Source: Rhodospirillales bacterium (GTDB lineage: Bacteria > Pseudomonadota > Alphaproteobacteria > Rhodospirillales > JADHTD01). From it: a stretch of 9,564 nucleotides of DNA. A program made the position numbers and the translations under genes. The notes beneath the pieces are model-generated. The model was not told the DNA's origin, did not search any database, and worked only from the letters and a program-made list of their open reading frames with translations. Positions 1 through 5,657 of this stretch are shown here, piece by piece. Positions within the stretch are counted from its first letter, which is position 1, and each line of letters starts with the position of its first letter. The stretch covers positions 1-9,564 of the forward strand of contig JADHTD010000085.1 in NCBI GenBank assembly GCA_016776525.1, written 5' to 3'.

Positions 1-72
1 GGGGTCTTATTCGGCTCGCAATATTCCCTGAGGACCATTCCGGCTGATGCCGACGATAAGGATACGGATTAA
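1..72 (+). CDS. Possible C-terminal end of an unidentified plus-strand gene
   Basis: Reading from base 1, the frame stays open for 23 codons (GVLFGSQYSLRTIPADADDK, then DTD) and stops at TAA 70-72. Third positions are about 60% G or C, in line with neighbouring genes, and the acidic hydrophilic tail is a plausible protein end. The stop lies three bases from the stop of the convergent mlaC gene, which is compact gene packing. I do not recognise the protein. Lipid-transport genes often cluster with mlaC, but 23 residues cannot show that here. A 23-codon open frame can also arise by chance, so this is tentative. Confidence 0.4.
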   Translation, partial: GVLFGSQYSLRTIPADADDKDTD

Positions 73-75
73 GCC

Positions 76-687
76 TTATTTTCCGGACAACATGGCGGCG
101 GCTTTGGCGGCCAGGGCTTGGCGCAGGCCTTCGGTGCCGCTTTGTTTGAGGATGCGCCGGTATTCGGACCGCCGTACCGCCAGTTCGCTGATCGTGTTTT
201 TAAGCAGGATGTCGGCAACCCGCCAGATTCCGTCCGACTGTTTGAGCACATAGGTTAGCGGAATGCTTTCTTCACCGTTGACGATGCGGGTTTTGACCAA
301 AATCGTCTGCTGCGGGCCCGGCTGGGAACCGGTGGTTTCAAAGCGTTGGCCGGAATAACCGTCGAAGCGGGCGGCATAGGTGCTGATGCTGAGATGGGTA
401 AAGGCTTGCAGCAGTTTGCTGCGCTCTTCCGGGGTGGCCTTGTGCCAGAATGACCCGCTGGCGATGCGGATCATGCGGGACAGGTCAATGGTGCCGGTGA
501 CGGGGGCCTTGAGGCGCTGGTAGCGCCCGTTGATACCGAGTGAATCGGCCTCCTTCATGACCGCCAGAAGCTGTCCGTGAAAGGCGGTGATAACGTCCTC
601 GGCCGACTTGCCGGCGGCCTGAGCAGGGTTTGCCGCCAAGCCGAGGGAAAGGAGGGCAAAAGCAGCAAACCAGCGGCGAAACGTCAT
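76..687 (-). CDS. mlaC: MlaC/Ttg2D-family periplasmic phospholipid-binding protein (paralog 2)
   Basis: The 203-residue product has a signal peptide (residues 1-24: basic MTFRRW start, hydrophobic core, cleavage after AQA) and then one MlaC (Tol_Tol_Ttg2) domain. Family hallmarks are a helical start (EDVITAFHGQLLAVMKEA), LSRMIRIASGSFWHKATPEE near 69-88, the FDGYSGQRFE segment near 108-117, a central beta region (TILVKTRIV, LTYVLKQSDGIWRVADI), and the end motif ELAVRRSEYRRIL near 169-180. In the Mla pathway MlaC ferries phospholipid between the outer-membrane MlaA complex and the inner-membrane MlaFEDB transporter. This is the second gene of a tandem pair, 13 bases after the stop of its paralog, and the two align over their whole length. 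Only a weak AAGG lies upstream of its ATG, so translation may depend on the upstream gene. The family call is firm; which paralog is the main MlaC is unknown. Confidence 0.9.
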   Translation of the reverse strand: MTFRRWFAAFALLSLGLAANPAQAAGKSAEDVITAFHGQLLAVMKEADSLGINGRYQRLKAPVTGTIDLSRMIRIASGSFWHKATPEERSKLLQAFTHLSISTYAARFDGYSGQRFETTGSQPGPQQTILVKTRIVNGEESIPLTYVLKQSDGIWRVADILLKNTISELAVRRSEYRRILKQSGTEGLRQALAAKAAAMLSGK

Positions 688-700
688 TGCGGTCTGTACC

Positions 701-1318
701 TTATTCGCGGGGGATCAATTCGTCGGCTTTGGCGTTTAAGATGCGAATCAATCCGTCCGGTCCCGATTCGCTCAGAATCCGGTGATATTCCGAACGCCGC
801 ACGCTTAATTCACTGATTCCATTGTCGACAATGACATCGACCAGATACCAGCGATCCTGATATTTTTTAGCAACATAGGCGATATCATGGGAAGATTTGT
901 CAGGATTGACGATCTTGGTGCGCACGATTCGGGTCTTTTGGGGGCCGTCTTTTTCATCGATGTGTTTGAAAACCTGTCCCGAATAGCCGTCAAAAAGCGT
1001 TGCCAGGGTCGAAAGACTCATCCGGCGGAATGCCGTAAGGAGTTGTTTTCTCTGCTCTTTTGTTGCCTTCTTCCAATAAGGCTTAGTCGCCACCCGGATC
1101 ATCAGGGCGAGGTGGAAGGTTTGGTCTATGGGTTTTTCCAGGCGCTCGTATCGGCCTTTCGGGCCCAGTGTTTTCGCCTCTTTCATGACGGATAGCAGAT
1201 TGTCTTGAAAATTCTCGACCAGGGCGCCGGCCCCTTCGTCTGCGGTAAGGGCCGGACTGTACGTTAAAAATGTCAATAAAAACAGTGTCTTAATTATATT
1301 CCGGGAGATTGACTTCAT
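701..1318 (-). CDS. mlaC: MlaC/Ttg2D-family periplasmic phospholipid-binding protein (paralog 1)
   Basis: The 205-residue product has a signal peptide (residues 1-26, hydrophobic IIKTLFLLTFLTYSPA, likely cut after LTA) and a full MlaC domain. It shares with its neighbour the blocks LLSVMKEA, LGPKGRYERL, ALMIRVATKPYWKKAT, LFDGYSGQVF and ISELSVRRSEYHRIL. By eye it is roughly half identical to the downstream copy and more lysine-rich. It is the first gene of the pair: the ATG at 1318 follows a good Shine-Dalgarno (AGAGGG, about six bases away), and the upstream region is AT-rich, as expected for a promoter, although I could not settle on -35/-10 boxes. It diverges from mlaA, so the shuttle and its outer-membrane partner share a 242-base control region. 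No mlaF, mlaE or mlaD is visible in the window. Confidence 0.91.
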   Translation of the reverse strand: MKSISRNIIKTLFLLTFLTYSPALTADEGAGALVENFQDNLLSVMKEAKTLGPKGRYERLEKPIDQTFHLALMIRVATKPYWKKATKEQRKQLLTAFRRMSLSTLATLFDGYSGQVFKHIDEKDGPQKTRIVRTKIVNPDKSSHDIAYVAKKYQDRWYLVDVIVDNGISELSVRRSEYHRILSESGPDGLIRILNAKADELIPRE

Positions 1319-1455
1319 GGTTTCCCTCTTAAATCCGTTTCCCGTAGATAAAAACAGTAATTTCTTAACAAAATCATGCCTAAATCAAAAGATCCAATGG
1401 GGCGGATATAAAAATTGGCAATAAATGGTGAATACCCTGTTGCGGAGTTGATGAA

Positions 1456-1474
1456 CTTCTCTTACAAAGAGAAG
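1456..1474. repeat. Perfect inverted repeat in the mlaC/mlaA divergent region
   Basis: CTTCTCT (1456-1462) and AGAGAAG (1468-1474) are perfect reverse complements separated by TACAA. No T-run follows on either strand, so it is not a rho-independent terminator. It lies 86 bases before the preferred mlaA start and 137 before mlaC. It could be an operator for a dimeric regulator or a hairpin in the mlaA leader. A chance match of this length is not negligible. Confidence 0.3.
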
Positions 1475-1542
1475 GACTTGCGTGCCTTTGACGGTGTTTT
1501 CAGGAAGCTTGGGAACGCCGCGTTTTCCATAGGGTGCGCGTG

Positions 1543-1554
1543 AAGGGAGAGAGG
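1543..1554 (+). promoter_or_regulatory. Ribosome binding site that decides the mlaA start
   Basis: The purine run AAGGGAGAGAGG ends six bases before the TTG at 1561. The in-frame GTG codons at 1534 and 1540 have no comparable sequence at proper spacing. The TTG start also puts a standard signal peptide right at the N-terminus, whereas the GTG starts would add up to nine charged residues before it. Confidence 0.6.
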
Positions 1555-1560
1555 TTCGTT

Positions 1561-2442
1561 TTGAGCAGACTTGTTGCTGAGTCTTTCCGTTTGCTGAGCG
1601 CCGTCTTGCTTGTTGCCCTGTTGCTGGGTGGCGGCACGCTTCAGGCTGCTCAGGACAGTTATCCGGAATTGGGCAGCACTGCTTTGGAATTGGCTGCCGC
1701 CCCGGACGATGACAATGGCATCAACGATCCTCTGGAGCCGGTCAACCGGGTGTTTTTCAAATTCAACGAAGCCTTTGAAGTGCTCCTGCTGCGTCCTTTC
1801 AGTGAGTTTTATGTTGGGTTGCTGCCGCCCGGCTTGCGGAATGCGATCAGCAACGTCCTCAACAACCTCAATGCTCCGGTGATTTTCGTCAACGATGTGC
1901 TGCAGGGTGAAGGCCAGCGGGCCGTGGACACGGCGGGGCGTTTCCTTGTTAATTCGACGGTCGGTATTGGCGGTGTTTTTGATGTTGCCGAGAAAATGGG
2001 CTTGGAAGAACATGACGAGGACTTCGGCCAGACCCTGGGCGTTTGGGGGGTTGGTGAAGGCTTCTACCTGGTTCTTCCCGTTTTCGGCCCTTCCAGTCCG
2101 CGTGATGCCGTCGGTAAGTTCTTTGTCGACGGATATTTCGATGCTTTCGGCAACTGGGCCGATGACGAAGGGTATGAAGACGCCAATATGGCGCGGACGG
2201 CTTTGAAGGGGATAGACACCTATGCCGGCGTCATGGACGAACTGGCACAGATCAAAAAGACGTCGGTCGATTTTTATGCTGCTATCCGCAGCATGTACCG
2301 GCAAAAACGCATTGCCGAAATCCGCAACGGCAAGGAATCCGAACTGCCGCCGATCCCGGATCTCAGCTTCGAAGAAGATGAAGCGGAAAAAGACATTCAA
2401 CCGGCTTCCATCGACGAGCGCCGCCAGCCGCCCGGCGGCTGA
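1561..2442 (+). CDS. mlaA: MlaA/VacJ-family outer-membrane phospholipid-asymmetry protein
   Basis: From the TTG start at 1561 the product is 293 residues; GTG at 1534 would give 302. Family motifs appear in order: INDPLEPVNRVFFKFNEAF near 54-72, LPPGLRNAISNVLNNLNAPV near 88-107, AGRFLVNSTVGIGGVFDVAE near 125-144, and DFGQTLGVWGVGEGFYLVLP near 154-173, followed by FGPSSPRD. MlaA forms a ring-like channel in the inner leaflet of the outer membrane that removes mislocalised phospholipid and passes it to MlaC, which is encoded next door. The N-terminus is a signal peptide (core LLSAVLLVALLLGGG, possible cleavage after LQA). Canonical MlaA is a lipoprotein, but this protein has no lipobox and no cysteine anywhere, so anchoring must differ. 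The C-terminal tail after about residue 255 is charged and low in complexity. A long minus-strand frame overlapping this gene is a shadow. Confidence 0.93.
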   Translation: MSRLVAESFRLLSAVLLVALLLGGGTLQAAQDSYPELGSTALELAAAPDDDNGINDPLEPVNRVFFKFNEAFEVLLLRPFSEFYVGLLPPGLRNAISNVLNNLNAPVIFVNDVLQGEGQRAVDTAGRFLVNSTVGIGGVFDVAEKMGLEEHDEDFGQTLGVWGVGEGFYLVLPVFGPSSPRDAVGKFFVDGYFDAFGNWADDEGYEDANMARTALKGIDTYAGVMDELAQIKKTSVDFYAAIRSMYRQKRIAEIRNGKESELPPIPDLSFEEDEAEKDIQPASIDERRQPPGG

Positions 2443-2446
2443 TTTA

Positions 2447-2468
2447 TCCGCAAGCGCGGACCATTTTT
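2447..2468 (+). terminator. Weak rho-independent terminator candidate after mlaA
   Basis: TCCGC (2447-2451) pairs with GCGGA (2456-2460) around an AAGC loop, followed after three bases by five Ts (2464-2468). The stem is only five pairs and the T-run is short and offset. It sits directly after the mlaA stop, which is the right place. A second stem overlaps the last mlaA codons (AGCCGCC/GGCGGCT, 2426-2440) but has no T-run. Confidence 0.35.
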
Positions 2469-2657
2469 CCTACCGATTGCTTTACCACCCAGACGGCTGG
2501 CGCTGTGTCCGGCTGTCATAAGGGGCCAATCGGTACCGATAGTTTTATGAAAACCAACCCCCAAAGCCCCGGCAGACGGGAACCAAGGCCTTAACATAAG
2601 AATCGTTGTAGTTTATCCAATAACCATCTGAAAAATAGAGATATAAACCAAAGACCA

Positions 2658-2685
2658 TTGACATTCCTAAGGTATTGTGTATGAT
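2658..2685 (+). promoter_or_regulatory. Sigma70-type promoter upstream of rpoH (P1)
   Basis: TTGACA (2658-2663) is a perfect -35 match and TATGAT (2680-2685) is one base off the -10 consensus, with a 16-base spacer. A start near 2692 would give rpoH a leader of about 255 bases containing the mini-ORF at 2793. It is the best promoter match I found in the window, within an AT-rich stretch. Whether it serves rpoH, the mini-ORF or both cannot be told from sequence. Confidence 0.55.
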
Positions 2686-2792
2686 CTTAATATAAGAAAT
2701 CAGTGCCCATTTGGGGCTGGTTTTGAAGAAGATGATCTGGCCGATATAGGCGGATCGAACAGACATATTGCTTCTGAAGGAGGATATCGTCC

Positions 2793-2867
2793 ATGCGCGA
2801 CATTATTTGTTCGTCTCCCTATCAAGCCCGTGACCTATTTTGGCCGCATTGTCGTGCCAAACACTGA
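2793..2867 (+). CDS. Mini-ORF of 24 codons with a strong ribosome site, in the rpoH leader
   Basis: An AAGGAGG Shine-Dalgarno sequence (2777-2783), the best in the window, lies nine bases before ATG 2793. The frame encodes 24 residues starting MRDIICSSPYQARDLFWPHC and ends at TGA 2865-2867, 80 bases before the rpoH start and in a different frame. It could be a leader peptide whose translation affects rpoH expression, or a small protein in its own right. I recognise no family. There is no membrane segment; it has two cysteines and is mildly basic. An AAGGAGG next to an ATG can occur by chance, so the call rests on that one signal plus its position downstream of a good promoter. Confidence 0.35.
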   Translation: MRDIICSSPYQARDLFWPHCRAKH

Positions 2868-2888
2868 TCTGTGTCGTCATTGGGTGAA

Positions 2889-2919
2889 TTGAATAGGGTG
2901 GGTTCCGGCCCGCTATAGG
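2889..2919 (+). promoter_or_regulatory. Possible second, rpoH-proximal promoter (P2)
   Basis: TTGAAT (2889-2894) and TATAGG (2914-2919) are separated by 19 bases. The TTGAA core and the CTATA element loosely resemble the alphaproteobacterial heat-shock promoter pattern (CTTGAA, about 17 bases, CYTATNT), with mismatches. A start near 2926 would leave a leader of about 22 bases containing the rpoH ribosome site AGGGAG (2932-2937). Caulobacter rpoH is known to have both a housekeeping and a heat-shock promoter, so the arrangement is plausible, but the match is weak. Confidence 0.28.
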
Positions 2920-2947
2920 TTTCTGAAGATTAGGGAGAAAAGAGATT

Positions 2948-3841
2948 ATGGCATCATCGTTGTCATTACCCGTTGTTCCGCTTGAAGGCGGCCTGTCGCA
3001 ATATTTCCGCGAAGTCTGGAAATTCCCGATCCTGGAAAAGGAAGAGGAACTGAACCTGGCCCGACAGTGGCGCGAAAACGGCGATACCGAAGCAGCCCAC
3101 AAGCTGGTCACTAGCCACCTGCGTCTGGTGGCAAAGATCGCCATGAAATACCGCGGTTACGGCTTGCCGATGGCCGACTTGGTCTCGGAAGGCAGTATCG
3201 GCCTGATGAAAGCCGTCAAGAAATTCGAACCGGAACGTGGATTCCGCCTGTCCACCTATGCCATCTGGTGGATCAAGGCTTCGATCACCGAATACATCCT
3301 GCGGTCCTGGTCGATGGTTAAGATGGGGACGGTGACTGCCCAGAAGAAACTGTTCTTCAGCCTGCGCCGCCATAAGAACCGCCTGAAAATATTCGACACC
3401 GGCGACCTTAAGCCGGAAGACACGAAACGCCTTTCCGAAGAACTGAATATCTCGCAGCGCGATATTGTCGACATGAACCGGCGGCTGGCGGCCCGTGATT
3501 TATCCCTGAACGCGCCATTGAGCGTCGGTGAAGACGAGAACCTCGAATTCCAGGACACCCTGGAAGACGATGGGCCCTCGCCGGAACACCTGCTGGCCAA
3601 CAACGAGGAATTCAGTTATCGGCGAAGCCTCCTGTTTGAAGCCCTGGAAACACTGTCGGAGCGTGAACGCCATATCTTTACGGAACGGCGTCTGAAAGAT
3701 GATCCGGTGACCCTGGAAACGCTTGGCGAGCACTATGGCATCAGCCGCGAGAGGATTCGCCAACTTGAAGTACGGGCCTTCGAAAAGGTCCGCCAGGCAA
3801 TGATGGAAGCCATCGATCCGGCAACCCTTGCGGTGACCTGA
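2948..3841 (+). CDS. rpoH: RNA polymerase heat-shock sigma factor RpoH (sigma-32)
   Basis: The 297-residue protein directs RNA polymerase to heat-shock promoters for chaperones and proteases. Sigma region 1.2 lies near 15-45. Region 2 (about 50-127) includes LVTSHLRLVAKIAMKYRGYG, the core-binding and -10-melting helix DLVSEGSIGLMKAVKKFEPE and the YAIWWIKASITEYILRSWS segment. The RpoH box QKKLFFSLRR (132-141), which sets heat-shock sigma factors apart and takes part in regulated turnover, is intact. Region 4 (about 230-285) ends in the -35-binding helix-turn-helix (TLGEHYGISRERIRQLEVRA). Length is typical for alphaproteobacterial RpoH. The start has AGGGAG ten bases upstream. Some alphaproteobacteria carry two rpoH genes; the sequence does not show whether this is the major one. 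A hydrolase gene follows after 25 bases, so the two may be cotranscribed. Confidence 0.97.
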   Translation: MASSLSLPVVPLEGGLSQYFREVWKFPILEKEEELNLARQWRENGDTEAAHKLVTSHLRLVAKIAMKYRGYGLPMADLVSEGSIGLMKAVKKFEPERGFRLSTYAIWWIKASITEYILRSWSMVKMGTVTAQKKLFFSLRRHKNRLKIFDTGDLKPEDTKRLSEELNISQRDIVDMNRRLAARDLSLNAPLSVGEDENLEFQDTLEDDGPSPEHLLANNEEFSYRRSLLFEALETLSERERHIFTERRLKDDPVTLETLGEHYGISRERIRQLEVRAFEKVRQAMMEAIDPATLAVT

Positions 3842-3866
3842 TATCCGGTCCCCTTAATCTGGCCCT

Positions 3867-4616
3867 ATGATTGTGCTGTTTACCGACTTCGGTCATGAAG
3901 GCCCTTATATCGGTCAGATGCAAGGCGTTTTGCATGCCGAAGCGCCGGGCCTGCCCCAAGTCAATCTAATGGCTGATGCCCCCGCCGCAAATCCGAAAGC
4001 GGCTGCTTACCTGCTGTCGGCCTTTTGTGCAGGGTTTCCTGCTGGCAGCGTTTTTCTCTGCGTCGTCGACCCCGGTGTCGGCAGCAACCGCCGGGCCGGT
4101 GTTCTGTTGGCCAATGACCGCTGGTTCGTTGGTCCGGATAACGGACTGTTCGAACTCCTCGTAAGGCGGGCTGAAGGCGCAGCCCGGTGGTGGGAAATCG
4201 ACTGGCGGCCGGAACGGATGTCGGCCAGTTTCCATGGCCGCGACCTGTTCGCCCCGATTGCGGGTAGGTTGGCAACAGCGATTACCAAAGGAGAAAGAGA
4301 GCATCCGCCCGGCTGTTCTGAGCAAAACACGGGGACAATGTTTTGCCCCGACTGGCCGGACGACCTGGCGGAAGTCGTTTATGTCGATCGTTTCGGGAAT
4401 GCGGTGACCGGCCTGCGTGTCAGCAAGTTGTCAGCGGAACAGAAGATACTTATCGCGGGGAAAGACATTATCAGGGCTTCAACATTTTCCGATGTTCCCC
4501 CGGCAACACCGTTCTGGTACGAAAATTCGAACGGGTTGCTGGAAATCGCCGTCAACCAAGGGCGGGCCGATCAGAGCCTGGGATTGGACATCGGGGTCGA
4601 AATAAGTCTGAATTAG
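3867..4616 (+). CDS. SAM hydroxide adenosyltransferase (DUF62 family, SAM hydrolase)
   Basis: The 249-residue protein belongs to the family that includes the fluorinase and chlorinase, most members of which cleave S-adenosylmethionine with water to adenosine and methionine. The N-terminal domain has TDFGHEGPYIGQMQGV (6-21), VVDPGVG (66-72) and FVGPDNG (87-93). The family catalytic trio described for archaeal homologs (Asp-Arg-His) is matched here by D68, R75 and H123 within SASFHGRDLFAP (119-130). The C-terminal beta-barrel domain carries VYVDRFGNAVTGL. It lacks features that would single it out as a halogenase, so hydrolase is the default reading. It begins 25 bases after rpoH with no clear Shine-Dalgarno sequence, suggesting cotranscription and perhaps translational dependence. 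The physiological role of bacterial members is poorly understood. Confidence 0.9.
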   Translation: MIVLFTDFGHEGPYIGQMQGVLHAEAPGLPQVNLMADAPAANPKAAAYLLSAFCAGFPAGSVFLCVVDPGVGSNRRAGVLLANDRWFVGPDNGLFELLVRRAEGAARWWEIDWRPERMSASFHGRDLFAPIAGRLATAITKGEREHPPGCSEQNTGTMFCPDWPDDLAEVVYVDRFGNAVTGLRVSKLSAEQKILIAGKDIIRASTFSDVPPATPFWYENSNGLLEIAVNQGRADQSLGLDIGVEISLN

Positions 4617-4739
4617 TAGTCATGCCGTTGATATTGTGAATAAAATAGGATGATGATAGCTTTCTAATTGGAAATCGGGGCTGTAAGCTGCATTTGTTGG
4701 AGGAAGCTTACGTTTTTGCTTCGTTAACGAGGCGTAGGA

Positions 4740-5570
4740 ATGACGTTTAAAGTTAAATTCTGGGGCGTCCGCGGCAGTATTGCCTGTCCGTCGGCGGATC
4801 ATATCCGCTACGGCGGTAATACCAGTTGTATTGAAGTGCAGATCGGCGACCGCCATTTCGTGCTGGATGCCGGGACCGGTATCCGCGGTCTGGGCATGGA
4901 AATGCAGCGCCTTGATATCAAGACGGCCCACATCCTGCTGACTCATACCCATTGGGATCATATCAACGGCTTCCCGTTTTTCGTGCCGGCCTACAACCCC
5001 GACCGTAAAATCCATATCATGGCCGGGCATCTCAAGGACAAAGGCGGCGTGCTCAACGTGCTCGCCAGCCAGATGGATAATCCCATGTTCCCGGTGCCGC
5101 TGGAAGCCATGCAGGCCGACATCAAATTCGAGGACTTTTCCGCCGGCGACCATTTCCAACTCTACGACGATGTGGAAATCAAGACGGCGCCCCTGAGGCA
5201 TCCCAATGACGCCACCGGTTATCGCATTAATTATAAGGGCAAGTCGGCCTGCTACATTACCGACACGGAACATGTTCCCGGTGAACTCGACCAGAATATC
5301 CTGGGCCTCATCGATGGCGCCGATCTAGTTATTTACGATTGCACCTACACCGAAGAAGAATATGAAAGCCATGTTGGGTGGGGGCATTCGACGTGGCAGG
5401 AAGGCGTCAAGTTGTGCCAGGAGGCGGGCGTCAAACAGATGGCCATCTTCCACCATGATCCGGAACACAACGATGCCTTCATGGACGATATCGGCGTCCA
5501 GGCCCAAAAGGTCTGGGACGGAACCTTCATCGCCAAAGAACAAGAGGAAATCATCCTGCTGGAAGATTGA
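4740..5570 (+). CDS. Metallo-beta-lactamase-fold hydrolase, cyclic-nucleotide phosphodiesterase/RNase Z-like
   Basis: The 276-residue protein opens with KVKFWGVRGSIACP and YGGNTSCIEV, the start shared by a subgroup of MBL-fold proteins related to class II cyclic-nucleotide phosphodiesterases and RNase Z. The metal-binding signature HTHWDH sits at 69-74 (H69, H71, D73, H74). Further ligand candidates are H154 (LRHPND), D175 (ITDTEH) or D200 (IYDCTY), and H216/H238-H239 (GWGHST, FHHDPEH). This fits a soluble two-metal phosphoesterase; the substrate cannot be read from sequence. GAGG seven bases before ATG 4740 supports the start. The 123 bases after the SAM hydrolase gene contain a palindrome (TCGTTAACGA, 4721-4730) but no promoter I trust, so it may be the last gene of an rpoH-led operon. 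A strong terminator follows. Confidence 0.92.
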   Translation: MTFKVKFWGVRGSIACPSADHIRYGGNTSCIEVQIGDRHFVLDAGTGIRGLGMEMQRLDIKTAHILLTHTHWDHINGFPFFVPAYNPDRKIHIMAGHLKDKGGVLNVLASQMDNPMFPVPLEAMQADIKFEDFSAGDHFQLYDDVEIKTAPLRHPNDATGYRINYKGKSACYITDTEHVPGELDQNILGLIDGADLVIYDCTYTEEEYESHVGWGHSTWQEGVKLCQEAGVKQMAIFHHDPEHNDAFMDDIGVQAQKVWDGTFIAKEQEEIILLED

Positions 5571-5604
5571 CGGCAGGTCACCCTGACCGGATTTCCGATA
5601 CAGT

Positions 5605-5630
5605 AAAGCCGCCCCAGGGCGGCTTTTTTT
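5605..5630 (+). terminator. Strong rho-independent terminator after the MBL hydrolase gene
   Basis: AAAGCCGCC (5605-5613) pairs with GGCGGCTTT (5618-5626) around a CCAG loop, and the T-run continues to 5630 (seven Ts in all). It lies 34 bases after the hydrolase stop and 27 bases beyond the end of convergent motB. On the minus strand the same hairpin is followed only by TTTACTG, so it is mainly a plus-strand terminator, with perhaps weak activity for motB. Confidence 0.87.
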
Positions 5631-5657
5631 GTGTTCGAATACCGGCAACGGCGGGCG

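Larger units (their letters stand above)
2443..2947 (+). other. 505-base gap between mlaA and rpoH: leader and control region
   Basis: This gap is more AT-rich in its middle (about 2590-2700) than the flanking genes. It holds a weak terminator candidate just after mlaA, a good sigma70-type promoter at 2658-2685, a 24-codon mini-ORF at 2793-2867 and a second promoter-like pair close to rpoH. A longer open frame from GTG 2677 to 2892 has no clear ribosome site and poor codon character, so it is not called. I see no RNA gene or insertion sequence here. Confidence 0.6.

Noticed and set aside
1462..2400. A 312-codon open frame on the minus strand opposite mlaA
   Set aside because: The plus strand encodes an unmistakable MlaA. 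The antisense frame has no family motifs and arises from the codon bias of mlaA.
2677..2892. A 71-codon plus-strand frame in the rpoH leader starting at GTG
   Set aside because: The start overlaps the -10 box of the promoter, there is no Shine-Dalgarno sequence, and codon use is AT-rich and unlike the neighbours. The 24-codon frame inside it, in another frame, has better translation signals.
4617..4739. TTGATA at 4628 with downstream AT-rich sequence as a promoter for the MBL hydrolase gene
   Set aside because: No -10 box at 16-18 bases matches well (TGATGA or GATGAT), so I could not support a promoter call.
4620..5273. A 217-codon minus-strand frame opposite the MBL hydrolase gene
   Set aside because: It is antisense to a protein with intact metal-binding motifs, and the product resembles no protein I know.
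5576..5588. Small hairpin GGTCA/TGACC just after the MBL hydrolase stop
   Set aside because: Only five pairs and no T-run; the strong terminator at 5605-5630 explains termination.
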